Below are positions 9,389 through 18,566 of a DNA stretch of 64,000 nt, in pieces. The position numbers and the translations under genes are program-made. The notes under the pieces were generated by a model, which was given only the letters and a program-made list of their open reading frames with translations, was not told the origin of the DNA and did not search any database. Each line of letters opens with the position of its first letter. Position 1 is the first letter of the stretch. The stretch is taken from contig JANCYW010000002.1 of NCBI GenBank assembly GCA_026184775.1, forward strand, positions 248,001 to 312,000. The letters are read 5' to 3'. This DNA comes from Cyanidium caldarium. Taxonomy: Eukaryota > Rhodophyta > Bangiophyceae > Cyanidiales > Cyanidiaceae.

Positions 9389-9742
9389 GAAGCGGTGAGA
9401 AAAGCAGGGAGTGCGTTCGCCGAGAAAGAGGTCCACTCGAGTCGGGCGTGGCTCGGGCGATCCCGATCCGACTCCCGTCGCAATTCAGTCCGCTCCGTGC
9501 ACGCCGTGTACACAATATTGAGCGCACCGGCTTTGCAAGCACGTGCAGTGACGCGGCCTGAATTCGTCCGGATGGAACGCGGTTTAATTCACCCCCTCGC
9601 ACGACAACCTGACCTCCCCCGTCAGCGGGCCGATCCGCGGCGCCTCGACCGCCACTCGTCACCGCGAATGCGAGGTCCGCGGGAAGTTGTTACGTGTAGC
9701 AACTTCTGGAAGAGCTGAACCTCATTTCCGCTGCGATCCGCC
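9389..9742. other. Intergenic, presumed promoter of SOQ1-like gene
   Basis: These 354 bases lie between two minus-strand genes. No RNA gene, repeat or credible ORF was seen. Confidence 0.35.
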
Positions 9743-10966
9743 TCATGCCGCTCGGCACTGAAACATATCCTTGCCCCACGGAGTGGAGCACACCCGCCTC
9801 GGGTCGGCAGTGAACCAAGAAAAGCTTTGCATCCAGTGGGCGTACTCGGTCAGCAGTCGGCCGGCATATGCCATGACATTCGAGTACTCCAAGTAGTCCT
9901 CGGCAAACTCCCGAGACGCGCGCACCATGCGCTCACAGGCCTGCGGGTGCGCCAGCGCCCACTGTCGCTTCTCCAGCAAGTCCGAATAATCGCGCGCTAC
10001 GGGAATGTAGTGTCGGTACGGCTGGAGAATCGCTCGAAAAAACTCGGTGCGGTCCTCGTCCGGCTTGAATATGACGCTGCCCGAGGGCAGCAACAACCGC
10101 AACCGATCCGACAGGCTGTTTCCGTGAGCGTACACCAGAAACTTGTGGCGCAAGTTGTGAGTCGCAAAAGGGACAGTCGTGTTCGCCAGCAGGCCTGCTT
10201 GTCGGTAACACTCGAGGCGCTGCTCCTCGCCACGCATGAGACGCTCAAAATGCTCCGAGCCAGCGTGGATGTAGGCGGTGGCAATGTCCGGCTGCTGACA
10301 AGCAATATCAAAGTAATGCTTCTTATCAGGGTGCGGGATGCCGTCCATAAACAAGCGGTCGTCTCGCGACGCATACGGCGCCCGCTGTGACAGTTGCAGC
10401 AGTACCTTCAAAGTTGGATTCCACTTCTTGCTCTTCATCCCGGCTGCTACCGGTATATCGTTGACGGCGAAGCGGTGGTTGGGCAACATCATTATGAACG
10501 AGTCGCCGTATCGTCGATTGAAATTGAAGGATATGCGCGACTTGGGATGGTCAGTGGTGTCAATCACCACTACCGTATCTGGCACCGAATGATACAGCAG
10601 GATGTCATCTACCAGCTGCAAATAGGCCGGCATGCGGGATACCCATGATTGCGGTCCGGACGCGATGCGGACCACAGCATTGTCCACGATGAGCAAGCAC
10701 AGGCAGGTGCTACACGTTCGGAAGTGGCGCTCGGCGCTCTCGGGCGTGAGCGATCGAAGCCGCTGCACCTCGACCACGGCCAATTGTTGCAACTCACGAC
10801 GAGCCCGCTCTCGACCGACCGAGCTGGAGGAGTGCGTCCTGCTCCCGCGCGAGGCGTTCTCCACGGCGGCAGGCACATAGTGCAGACCCCAGTAGCATAG
10901 CAAGGTAACAAGCGACGTCACCGCTATCACAGAGAGCATCGTCACCCTCCGTGACGAGGGCCTCAT
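9743..10966 (-). CDS. GT90 (CAP10-like) glycosyltransferase, type II membrane
   Basis: The 407-residue protein starts at the ATG at 10966, which places a single hydrophobic anchor (about 10-28) behind a short basic tail, the topology of Golgi/ER type II glycosyltransferases. The C-terminal half carries the GT90 signature: KFLVYAHGNSLSDRLR, then LLPSGSVIFKPDED and a final R-x-x-FAEDYL helix, as in CAP10 and POGLUT enzymes. Longer upstream frame (to 11284) lacks sensible coding character. The donor may be UDP-xylose or UDP-glucose as in the family; the acceptor in this organism is unknown. Confidence 0.85.
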   Translation of the reverse strand: MRPSSRRVTMLSVIAVTSLVTLLCYWGLHYVPAAVENASRGSRTHSSSSVGRERARRELQQLAVVEVQRLRSLTPESAERHFRTCSTCLCLLIVDNAVVRIASGPQSWVSRMPAYLQLVDDILLYHSVPDTVVVIDTTDHPKSRISFNFNRRYGDSFIMMLPNHRFAVNDIPVAAGMKSKKWNPTLKVLLQLSQRAPYASRDDRLFMDGIPHPDKKHYFDIACQQPDIATAYIHAGSEHFERLMRGEEQRLECYRQAGLLANTTVPFATHNLRHKFLVYAHGNSLSDRLRLLLPSGSVIFKPDEDRTEFFRAILQPYRHYIPVARDYSDLLEKRQWALAHPQACERMVRASREFAEDYLEYSNVMAYAGRLLTEYAHWMQSFSWFTADPRRVCSTPWGKDMFQCRAA

Positions 10967-11343
10967 AATGCCGACATGAACCGACTGTTGGACGCTCCGA
11001 TCGCTGCCTCCGCTCTGACCTTGTGACCAACGAAGAGATGGCCGTTCAACCAACTCCAACGCCCTTCCGCCAGTCCAGATCACTCTCTCACACTCCCACG
11101 GGAGACGATCCTTTATGGTCGCTGGATAATTGGCACGGCGAGTGCCGTCTCTTGGTTGACTCCGTGGCGGCCGAACGCCCGAACGTTCCCCCGTTCCCCG
11201 ATCCTCGGGCGCTGTCACCGAATCGCGCGACGCGAATCGATTGTGCAGCGATTCCCGACGAAAGCGCCGCCCTGGGACATCCACAGGGACACGCTACCTT
11301 CCATGCACGTTCCCCGTGCTCTCCTTCTCTCCTCTCTCCTCCC
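10967..11343. other. Intergenic, presumed promoter of GT90 gene
   Basis: This 377-base gap between two minus-strand genes contains a plus-strand pyrimidine-rich tract around 11320-11345 next to the 3' end of the cystathionine lyase gene. Nothing else was recognised. Confidence 0.35.
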
Positions 11344-12552
11344 TCAACCGACACTGTCCTCATTCCCTTTCCTCGACTTTCGTTCCCACCGGGGCAGACC
11401 GAACGCATCCGCCACATCCTCCTGCAAGTCGTCCACATGCTCGATACCGACACTAAAACGCACCAGCTCGTCATCGATGCCGAGCCGCTGTCGCTCCTCG
11501 GCCGACACACTCAGGTGGGTCATGCGGGCGGGCACCTCGATCAGCGACTCCACGCCGCCCAGCGACTCGGCGAGCGTAATGTAGCGCAGTCGGGTTATGG
11601 CGTGCAGCGCGTCGGCGGCGTAAAAGGCAATCATACCGCCCATACGGTCCGGGGCGACGGCGTTGCGCAACGCAAGGTGGTGCTGCGGGTGACTCGGCAA
11701 GCCGGGATACAGCACGCGGCGGATGTTACGGCGACCTTCGTCCTCTTGCATGCATCGCTCCAGCCAGCGCGCCAACACCAGGGCGTTGTCGCAGTGTTGT
11801 TGCATGCGCACCGCCAGCGTCTTCAGCCCGCGCAGCGCCAGGTAGCAGTCGAACGGGCTGGGCACGCCACCCAGCGCGTTCTGCAGGTACCGCAAGCGCC
11901 GCGCCAATGCGTCATCGCGCGTGGCCACCACCCCCATAATCACATCCGAATGGCCGTTCATGTACTTGCTCATGGAGTTGAACGAGATGTGAGCGCCGAG
12001 CGTCAGCGGCCGCTGACAATAAGGTGACAAGAAAGTATTGTCCACCACCAGAATCACCCCAGACGGGGTGGCGGCCGCCACACTGGCGATATCGGTCACT
12101 CGCAGCGTGGGGTTGGTGGGCGTCTCCAGCCACACCATCCGCGTCTTCGGATGGCGCTGCAGCTCCCGCGCGTAACTGTCACCCGCAAAGTCGATAAACG
12201 AGAAGGTGACCCCGAACCGCGCCGCCACCTGCCGAAAATACCGCTGCGTACCGCCGTACACATCGTCAATACATACGACGTGGTCACCCGCCTGCAAAAG
12301 GTGGATCAGGGTGGTGGTCGCCGCCAATCCGCTGGCAAACGCCACCGCGTCGGTGCCCGCCTCTAACGCCGCCACGCACTGCTCCAGACTCTCACGTGTC
12401 GGGTTGCTGGAGCGGGAGTAGTCGTAGTGCGCGATCGGCTCACCCGGCGCCCGCTGCGCAAATGTGGTCGACAGCGACAGCGGCGGTATCACCGCGCCCG
12501 AGTGCGGATCCGGCGCTTGTCCCACGTGAATAGCTGCCGTCTCAAAATGCAT
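11344..12552 (-). CDS. CTH: Cystathionine gamma-lyase (PLP enzyme)
   Basis: The 402-residue protein aligns over its full length with the Cys/Met-metabolism PLP enzymes and most closely with eukaryotic cystathionine gamma-lyase (yeast CYS3, human CTH). It has the opening HFETAAIHVGQ, FASGLAAT, DDVYGGTQRYF with Tyr99, the cofactor-contacting D171 in VVDNTF, and the Schiff-base K196 in SMSKYMNGHSDV. C-terminal motifs LAESLGGVESL and RFSVGIEHVDDL are present. It has no transit peptide, so it should act in the cytosol, splitting cystathionine to cysteine, 2-oxobutyrate and ammonia (reverse transsulfuration). Plants usually lack this enzyme, while yeasts, animals and some algae have it. Cystathionine gamma-synthase is the main alternative. 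Confidence 0.9.
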   Translation of the reverse strand: MHFETAAIHVGQAPDPHSGAVIPPLSLSTTFAQRAPGEPIAHYDYSRSSNPTRESLEQCVAALEAGTDAVAFASGLAATTTLIHLLQAGDHVVCIDDVYGGTQRYFRQVAARFGVTFSFIDFAGDSYARELQRHPKTRMVWLETPTNPTLRVTDIASVAAATPSGVILVVDNTFLSPYCQRPLTLGAHISFNSMSKYMNGHSDVIMGVVATRDDALARRLRYLQNALGGVPSPFDCYLALRGLKTLAVRMQQHCDNALVLARWLERCMQEDEGRRNIRRVLYPGLPSHPQHHLALRNAVAPDRMGGMIAFYAADALHAITRLRYITLAESLGGVESLIEVPARMTHLSVSAEERQRLGIDDELVRFSVGIEHVDDLQEDVADAFGLPRWERKSRKGNEDSVG

Positions 12553-12797
12553 TAGGTTGAGAGGAGTAAATGGATGCCTCTACACAGGCACGTTACTCGA
12601 TCGGAACGAGGTCAGCTCCGGCGACGCAAGTCGGCACCTTGTTGGGGAGTGGCGCGGGCCAGTTCGTTCGTCCTCGCTCATCCCGAGACGTCCTACCGTT
12701 CGGAACGGTCGCTGCGCGTTCGTGTCTCGACGAGGCGCTCCTCGGCGGTTCATCACCTCTACGTTTCCTTCCAGCAACAACTGAACCACCCTGCCGT

Positions 12798-13988
12798 ATG
12801 TTGAGTGCCGCTCCACTGAGTGCCGTGTGCGGGGAGCTGGTGTTTGCAGCGCCGCATTGGTTCACGTACCGGTTGCACGTGAAGCGGCGATGGCTGTCGC
12901 GGACGGTGCCGGAGGTGTTTGCCGAGGAGTTTTACGGCACTGAGCAGTCGTGGAAGGAGAACATGGAGCGTGGGCTGGTGCTGGTGAATGGCGCGATGGT
13001 AAGCGCGCCGCTCACGTATCGGATGAAAGACGGCGACTTGCTCAGCAACCGCGTGCACTTTCACGAGATGCCGGTCTCGGCTCGGGACAGGCCGCGGATA
13101 CTTGGCGAGACGTCCGAGTATCTGTTGGCATACAAGCCGGCGGGTATGCCGACGCATCCGTGCGGCCTGTTCCGGTATCACTCGCTGACCGAATACATCG
13201 CCCGACAGTTGCAGGTTGGCGGTCGCGACAGCCCCGACGCGCCCAATGCGGTGTATGCGGTGAACCGGCTGGACCGAGTCACGTCGGGCGTGGTCATCCT
13301 GGCCAAGTCGGGGCAAATAGCGCGACAGTGGCATGCACTGCAGCCGATGCTGACCGATCGAGACGCCTTCCATAAGGTGTACATTGCTCGGGTGCTGGGG
13401 CGCTTTGCCGAGCCGCAGCACTGCAACGTGCCGTTGTCGCTGCAGCGCATCACGGGCGGTTATACGCGTTCCGTACCCGACTGGCAGCAGGGAAAGGCGG
13501 CGGTGACCGAGTTCGTGCCGCTGGGATACGATGTGCACAGCGACACCTCGCTGGTGGAGTGCCGACCGCTGACCGGGCGTACGCATCAAATCCGCGCGCA
13601 CTTGCAGCACCTCGGACATCCGGTGGCCAACGATGTGGAGTACGGCGGGCGGCGGTACGGTCTAGGCGAGAACACCACCCCAGGACAAGATTTTCAGGAC
13701 ACGTTGTATCAGGCGGCACATGCCGACATTGACCCGCTGGTGCGCGACCTGTTCCCGGACGCGGCGGACTCCCTGCAGGACGCCGACTGCCACCACTGTC
13801 CGCACGCCGCGCCCGAGCGATGGCGCGAGCGCACCTGTCGCCGCCAAATGGGCATCTACTTGCATGCGGCGTCGTACAGCGTGCATGATGGCCCGCTGGG
13901 TCAGGCGGGGTTTGCAGCCCAGGCTGAATGGCCCGAGTGGGCCTCATCACGAACGGATGTCACTGCCCCGTCTACTCCACGTGCTTGA
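12798..13988 (+). CDS. RluA-family tRNA/rRNA pseudouridine synthase
   Basis: This 396-residue enzyme has an S4-like N-terminal region (FTYRLHVKRRWLSRTVPEVFAEEF; LVNG...LKDGD-type turn) and a catalytic RluA domain. The catalytic Asp is D159 in NRLDRVTSG; most relatives have His where Asn156 stands. The second signature, CRPLTGRTHQIRAHLQHLGHP, is complete. The layout is that of eukaryotic RIB2/PUS9/RPUSD2 enzymes, which modify tRNA U32 in yeast. An earlier in-frame ATG at 12570 would lie only 17 bases from the divergent cystathionine lyase ATG, so 12798 was preferred. The C-terminal coding end overlaps the STK19-like gene on the other strand by 42 bases. Confidence 0.87.
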   Translation: MLSAAPLSAVCGELVFAAPHWFTYRLHVKRRWLSRTVPEVFAEEFYGTEQSWKENMERGLVLVNGAMVSAPLTYRMKDGDLLSNRVHFHEMPVSARDRPRILGETSEYLLAYKPAGMPTHPCGLFRYHSLTEYIARQLQVGGRDSPDAPNAVYAVNRLDRVTSGVVILAKSGQIARQWHALQPMLTDRDAFHKVYIARVLGRFAEPQHCNVPLSLQRITGGYTRSVPDWQQGKAAVTEFVPLGYDVHSDTSLVECRPLTGRTHQIRAHLQHLGHPVANDVEYGGRRYGLGENTTPGQDFQDTLYQAAHADIDPLVRDLFPDAADSLQDADCHHCPHAAPERWRERTCRRQMGIYLHAASYSVHDGPLGQAGFAAQAEWPEWASSRTDVTAPSTPRA

Positions 13989-14915
13989 AGTAGGGCGGCC
14001 GGTGCGGAGTTGTCGGCGCAACGGCACGCTGAGGACCAACGGTGACGTCCCGGAGGCGGTTGCGCGCGTGGCCAGCGGTGTTGCCAGCAACGCGCCGCTA
14101 CCCACCGCATCCAGGATGTGAAATCGTGCTGCGAAACAGGTGCCGCGCAGCCGTAGCTGCTCTGCCTGCACCAATCGCATGCCGCCGTAGCGCGCTCGTC
14201 GCTGTACCTGCCGCAAGAGTGACTCGCGCCCGACACCCAGAGACTGAATCACCCCTGGCGGGCAGGGCAAAGCGCGGCGCAGACCGTTGCCAGAAGCGTC
14301 GCGGATGAGATATCCTCGCGCCAGCCACCGGTCTAGCTGCGGGCCGGCGATGGCGGCCACTTCCTTGGCCTCGGCCACCACGTTGCCCTGTTCCGGCCGC
14401 ATTGGTAATTGTGACAGCGCCGACGCATCCGTGCCCACCAGCGCCTGATAGTCTGCAAAAAGCAACAGGGCCGGTCGACCGTCGCCCGGCACATCGAAAG
14501 CTACGCAACGCGGCGGCTTGCCCGGTGAGCACCGACAGGCCGCGTCGATCCACTCGTCCACGTTGGCGGCGTCGCGCACCAGCGCCCGCAGCTGCGAACG
14601 CAGCACGAAGCGATACACCCGGTTGGCGTCGCGTAGGACGCGGAAAGCGACCTCGGCCTCGGAGACGGTGTGGTGTAAACGGAGCAGCGTCTGGTCATCG
14701 ATATCGCGTGCGGGCGAGGCGTCCGTTGTCGAGTCCGCGCCAGTGTGCCCGTTCGACACCCACACCGGGCCAGCGGTCTGCGAGCGCGCTCGTTGCCGCT
14801 TGCTTCTGTCGTCGGGTGACTCGGATGTGGATTCTGTTTGAGCCTCCGGAGTTGAAGTGGGTGAATAGTCGTGTCGAGTGTTGGCCCACGGCAGCACCGT
14901 CGTCCGTCGTCGCAT
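13947..14915 (-). CDS. STK19: STK19-like winged-helix protein
   Basis: This 322-residue protein has a Ser/Gln-rich disordered N-terminus and a body in the order seen in STK19: a VLRSQLRALV segment, a basic RCVAFDV strand region, an acidic FADYQALV helix, then LDRWLARGYLIRD, the RRALPCPPGVIQSLGVGRESLLRQVQRRARYGGM segment (given here as motif description) and a final HILDAVGSGALL helix. These match, in order, the human protein's LRSQ, TEDY, LVNAGVLTVRD, RKAKYRELL and DLIGAQLV regions. STK19, despite its name, is now regarded as a DNA-binding winged-helix factor of transcription-coupled repair. The start is the first ATG; the frame opens further upstream on GTG. The 3' end overlaps the pseudouridine synthase gene. 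Confidence 0.65.
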   Translation of the reverse strand: MRRRTTVLPWANTRHDYSPTSTPEAQTESTSESPDDRSKRQRARSQTAGPVWVSNGHTGADSTTDASPARDIDDQTLLRLHHTVSEAEVAFRVLRDANRVYRFVLRSQLRALVRDAANVDEWIDAACRCSPGKPPRCVAFDVPGDGRPALLLFADYQALVGTDASALSQLPMRPEQGNVVAEAKEVAAIAGPQLDRWLARGYLIRDASGNGLRRALPCPPGVIQSLGVGRESLLRQVQRRARYGGMRLVQAEQLRLRGTCFAARFHILDAVGSGALLATPLATRATASGTSPLVLSVPLRRQLRTGRPTSSTWSRRGSDIRS

Positions 14916-15262
14916 CGTGGCTCCGACGAGTGACCTGCCAAGTTCACCAGCACTCTTCAGTATCCATTCCACGAAAGGCTACTCTACGCAGCTACCACGC
15001 TTGCAGTGCACGTGGCCTTGCACTCACCTTCAAAAGGCTTCACCGGTCAGCTCATGGTTTACACCGGCTGCTCCTCCTACAAAGCCGCGGGACAGTCCCA
15101 AATTTGGTGACGCGGACGTCCGTGGCGTGTACATCGTCCGGCGGCATGCATCCAGTGCACCGAAGGCAACGATTCGCAACCGGGAGGAAGAGAGGGTTGG
15201 CCAACAAAGCGCACGTCCGGTACTCCTGTCGCCCGCTCGCCGCTATCCCGTCCCGCCATATT
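14916..15262. other. Intergenic, presumed promoter of STK19-like gene
   Basis: These 347 bases separate two minus-strand genes. No convincing RNA, repeat or ORF was found. Confidence 0.35.
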
Positions 15263-16042
15263 CTATGCCGACTCCTCCTCATCGCCGTCTGTGGCCGGCT
15301 GCAGGCGCACCTCGGCGACATTCCCCCGCGCCAGCTTGACAATGCGACCGTGCAAGTTGACAGAGACGTGTGTGTCGTTGCGGCCCATCAGCGTGCCCTG
15401 CACTTGCTTGCCGTGCTTGCGGTGCGCCTCGTGCAACGTCACCGTGACCGGGAACGACTTGAATGCGGCAAACTCGTGCGACGCGGTGAGCGTCTCCGAC
15501 ACGCCCGGAGTGGTCACTTCTAGCACGACGTCGTCCGGGATGCGATGCGGCAGGTCGACGCCCTCGTCGTTTTGGATGGCTCGCGCCACGGTCTCACAAT
15601 CGTCCGCAGTGGCCTGCGTCGACAGCTGTATGCGCAGCGTGCGGGTCGCGTCATGAAACGTGATCGACTCTATGAGTAGCGCCGGTCGCAGCGCCTCGCG
15701 AGCGACATACAGAGCGCGCTCCGTCCATGAGGTTGTTGGTGTCAGCGGCGGTACGGGTCCTGACGATGCCGCCGACGGAGACGTTGTGCTTGACGGAGGA
15801 GTCGTGGAAGATATCGCTTTCGGGGTCGAATCAACCTGCATACGCCAGGGCAATGCCTTCGACCGCCGTGAGGGGCATGGACCACTTGGGCGCTGTGTGG
15901 CTGGTGCTGCGCGCGGCCTCCTCGCCGGTGACCAGCCGGGTAAAAAGGCCAACGACCTCCGCTGCACTCGCAAACTCGTGAGAACGTCCTCTGCTCTTCG
16001 CAGCGAGCGCTGATACTGGGAGTCGACTCCTGCTCGCGTCAT
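15263..16042 (-). CDS. rimP: RimP-like ribosome maturation factor, organellar
   Basis: The 259-residue protein has a long basic/Ser-rich N-terminal extension (1 to about 105) including LAFLPGWSPARRPR, an F-L-x-P...R pattern shared with other plastid candidates here. The rest resembles bacterial RimP: a TADDCETVARAI helix (cf. D-C-E-x-V-S-R), the P-D-D-V-V-L-E-V-T-T-P-G-V loop (cf. Y-x-L-E-V-S-S-P-G), an FKSFPVTVTLHEAH strand and an Sm-like C-terminal part with GTLMGRNDTHVSV and an acidic tail. RimP helps mature the 30S subunit, so a role on plastid (or mitochondrial) small ribosomal subunits is inferred. The start is the ATG at 16042; the longer frame opens on GTG. Confidence 0.75.
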   Translation of the reverse strand: MTRAGVDSQYQRSLRRAEDVLTSLRVQRRSLAFLPGWSPARRPRAAPATQRPSGPCPSRRSKALPWRMQVDSTPKAISSTTPPSSTTSPSAASSGPVPPLTPTTSWTERALYVAREALRPALLIESITFHDATRTLRIQLSTQATADDCETVARAIQNDEGVDLPHRIPDDVVLEVTTPGVSETLTASHEFAAFKSFPVTVTLHEAHRKHGKQVQGTLMGRNDTHVSVNLHGRIVKLARGNVAEVRLQPATDGDEEESA

Positions 16043-16390
16043 CGCAATAGCCCCCTCCTGAAAGTTGCGTCTTTGGCTCACGTCGGCTCTGGGAGGCGGG
16101 TGGAAAAGCTGTCTGAAAGCCGCGACACGGCGCCCGGCCAGAACGCCAACCTGAGGTACGCGACGCCGTTTCGTCGTGCTGGAGGTGGCAGTCGCGGACT
16201 TGCGAGTGTTATTTACCGAGACATTCGGGACTAGAGAGAGAGCTCCTCTTGCCTTTCTATCGTCACTGAAAAACGCTTCGAGGCCTGCCCATCAACGCAC
16301 ATCCACCTCATCGTCAAGCATCGACGGCCAAGGTGCTTCCCGATCCCTGTTCCCGACACCGACCAACTGTTTCCTGCCGCACAAGTCAGA
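16043..16390. other. Divergent promoter region, RimP-like / LYRM1
   Basis: These 348 bases divide two divergently transcribed genes and should contain both promoters. No other element was recognised. Confidence 0.4.
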
Positions 16391-16822
16391 ATGCCCAACG
16401 CGCAGCAACGCGCCAAGGCACTTTCGTTGTACAGGGCCATTTTGCGGGCTGCCCGGACTCGCTTCGGCGCGCAGCCGGAGGAGCGGGAGGCTATTTACGA
16501 CGAGGCGAGCACGTTGTTTCGGCGCAACGCTCACCTCACCGACCGCGACGCCATCGACGCCAAGCTGTTCGAAGCCGAGTCGCGACTGGAGCTGGCGCTG
16601 CATTACGGCATTCCGCACGCCCGTCTGTACTACTTGAATCCGGGCGCCACGCCGCATTCGCCGCGGCGAGTGGCCTACGCCAAGTACATGGACACTTACT
16701 GCGAGTCGTTGCAGCCGGACGGCTACGGCAGCAACGCGCCGCCCGTCGACCGACCGCCGCAGTATGAAGACGACGAGGACGATCCATGGGCGTCACGCGG
16801 CACCCGCGCCAATGCCCGATAA
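16391..16822 (+). CDS. LYRM1: LYR-motif protein, LYRM1 type
   Basis: This 143-residue protein carries the LYR tripeptide at 13-15 in LSLYRAILRAAR, followed by the Complex1_LYR helices with EARTLFRKN-like EASTLFRRNAHLTD and LELALHYGIPH. That combination resembles animal LYRM1 (EARTLFRKNKNLTD; IEIGLHYKIP) more than other LYRM members. Family members work in mitochondria as subunits or assembly factors that bind acyl-carrier protein and iron-sulfur machinery. The C-terminus is acidic (EDDEDDPW). It ends 40 bases from the convergent LSM1 gene. Confidence 0.85.
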   Translation: MPNAQQRAKALSLYRAILRAARTRFGAQPEEREAIYDEASTLFRRNAHLTDRDAIDAKLFEAESRLELALHYGIPHARLYYLNPGATPHSPRRVAYAKYMDTYCESLQPDGYGSNAPPVDRPPQYEDDEDDPWASRGTRANAR

Positions 16823-16862
16823 CTTGGTGTAAACAGCGGATCGGGGGGATGCGTGCAGCATC

Positions 16863-17237
16863 TCAGAACGCCCCATCGTCGAAGACGGGCCACTCTAACT
16901 TGTCCCGGCGGCGCACGGCAGCCTGATCTGCTGCAGCGGCCTCCTGCATGCGGCGGATTTCCTCCTCGCTGACTTGGCGCAGGCGGTGCCGCATCCGCAG
17001 TTCGCCTGATTCGTCGGCCACCCGCCCGAACAACACCACGTTCTCACCGCGAATAACCCGCAAACCACACGGCACATCCGCAAAAGCTTCATTCCTCACC
17101 ACCACCCGCTCCACCGCATCCTCCAACACCAAGTTGGAGTATTGATCGTACGAGCGCAAGTAGCCCAGAAACAACCGCCCGTCCCGCAGACACACCAGCA
17201 CCCGCTGATCCAGGTCTTCACTCAACGCCTGACTCAT
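16863..17237 (-). CDS. LSM1: LSM1, Sm-like mRNA decay protein
   Basis: The 124-residue protein starts at the ATG at 17237 (the frame opens upstream on TTG). It has both Sm motifs in LSM1 form: VCLRDGRLFLGYLRSYDQYSNLVLED for Sm1 (described, not quoted in full elsewhere) and GLRVIRGENVVLFG for Sm2, with the LSM1-type C-terminal helix VSEEEIRRMQEA. LSM1 with LSM2-7 forms the cytosolic ring that binds oligoadenylated mRNA 3' ends and promotes decapping. The conserved RGEN sequence is typical of LSM1. Confidence 0.93.
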   Translation of the reverse strand: MSQALSEDLDQRVLVCLRDGRLFLGYLRSYDQYSNLVLEDAVERVVVRNEAFADVPCGLRVIRGENVVLFGRVADESGELRMRHRLRQVSEEEIRRMQEAAAADQAAVRRRDKLEWPVFDDGAF

Positions 17238-17480
17238 CTTCACCCGGTGAAAAATCAGCCGCGCGGTTCTCAATGTTTCACTTCTGTAAGGATCTCCCTC
17301 GAATCACTGGCACCTCGCTTTGCCTGGTCCACGCCCTCTGCAGGTGCGTCGGACACCGTTGCCTCGCACGCCACACCGCCCCCGAGCGCCACCGCCAAAA
17401 TCCACTTTGCGGTTCGCGCTTTGCTCGCAAGGCAGAACCTGCTCGGCCTCGTGCTCGAGCAACCCCATTATTATCCCCTG

Positions 17481-18566
17481 ATGGCTTTTGTGGAGACGCT
17501 GAGCTCCACGGTGGCGGCGGCCACATCCAGACCGCGGCGGGTGCCGCGACGTGGCTCGCTCGCGCTGTGGTTGTCTACTCGGGGGCGTGGGTTCGGCAAA
17601 CCGGCGGCCGGGCAGAAGGGGCGCGAGGCGGCTCGCGCCCGACCGCGGCTGGAGCCGGTGCGACCGGGCACGGTATCGGCAACACGGGCAGTGCCCGAGC
17701 ACATTCTGCGACCGGACTATGCGGGCGGACCGAAACAGAAATGGGCCAGTCGGTTGCTGTCGCGCTTCCCGTGGGACATTGAGGTGAAGACACCCGAGGA
17801 GATGGACGGCATGCGGCGAGCGGGCAAGGTGGCACGCGAGGTTCTGGATGCGGCGTGCAAGGCGGTGCGTGTGGGTACAACCACCGAGGAGATCGATGCG
17901 ATCGTGCACGAGGAGACGTTGAAGCGCGGCGCGTACCCGTCGCCGCTGCTGTATCAAGGGTTTCCCAAGTCGTGCTGCACCTCCATCAACGAGGTGGTCT
18001 GTCACGGGATACCGGACTCGCGGCAACTGCGGGACGGTGACATGATGAACATCGATGTGACCTGTTATGTGGACGGCTTTCACGGCGACTGCTCGGAGAT
18101 GGTGCTGGTGGGTGAGGTGGACGACGCCGGCAAACAGCTGGTGCGCGTCACGTACGAGTGCCTCATGCGCGCCATCTCGGTCTGTCGCCCGGATGCCGAG
18201 TATTCGGATATCGGTTGCGCCATTGAGGAGCATGCCAAACCGTACGGGTACGGAGTGATACGCGACTTTTGTGGACATGGAATCGGGCGGGTGTTCCACA
18301 CCGTCCCCAACGTGCTTCATTATCGGAACCGTGAACCGCTTGGACGCATGCGCGTCGGCCACACGTTCACCATCGAGCCGATGATCAACGAGAGCGCCGA
18401 GGTGCGCACCCGCACCTGGCCGGACGGCTGGACCACCGTGACGGTGGATGGCGCACGCTCCGCCCAGTACGAGCACACGCTGTTGATCGTGGAGGGTGGT
18501 GTGGAGATTCTCACCCGCAAGAATGGGGATTCGTTTCCGCTGTTTTGGGAGACGGAAGAGGCGTAG
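17481..18566 (+). CDS. MAP1: Methionine aminopeptidase type 1
   Basis: The 361-residue enzyme keeps all five metal ligands: D192 (NIDVT), D203 (FHGD), H266 (GHG), E299 (TIEP) and E331 (QYEHT), plus the active-site H175 in VCHGIPD. The RPDY linker and the WPDGWT insert are those of cytosolic MetAP1. However, the N-terminal zinc-finger domain of eukaryotic cytosolic MetAP1 is absent, replaced by about 75 basic, Ser/Arg-rich residues beginning MAFVETLSS. That could be an organelle targeting sequence or a divergent ribosome-binding tail. It removes initiator Met from proteins starting with a small second residue. The ATG at 17481 is the first that avoids overlap with the LSM1 5' region. Confidence 0.93.
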   Translation: MAFVETLSSTVAAATSRPRRVPRRGSLALWLSTRGRGFGKPAAGQKGREAARARPRLEPVRPGTVSATRAVPEHILRPDYAGGPKQKWASRLLSRFPWDIEVKTPEEMDGMRRAGKVAREVLDAACKAVRVGTTTEEIDAIVHEETLKRGAYPSPLLYQGFPKSCCTSINEVVCHGIPDSRQLRDGDMMNIDVTCYVDGFHGDCSEMVLVGEVDDAGKQLVRVTYECLMRAISVCRPDAEYSDIGCAIEEHAKPYGYGVIRDFCGHGIGRVFHTVPNVLHYRNREPLGRMRVGHTFTIEPMINESAEVRTRTWPDGWTTVTVDGARSAQYEHTLLIVEGGVEILTRKNGDSFPLFWETEEA

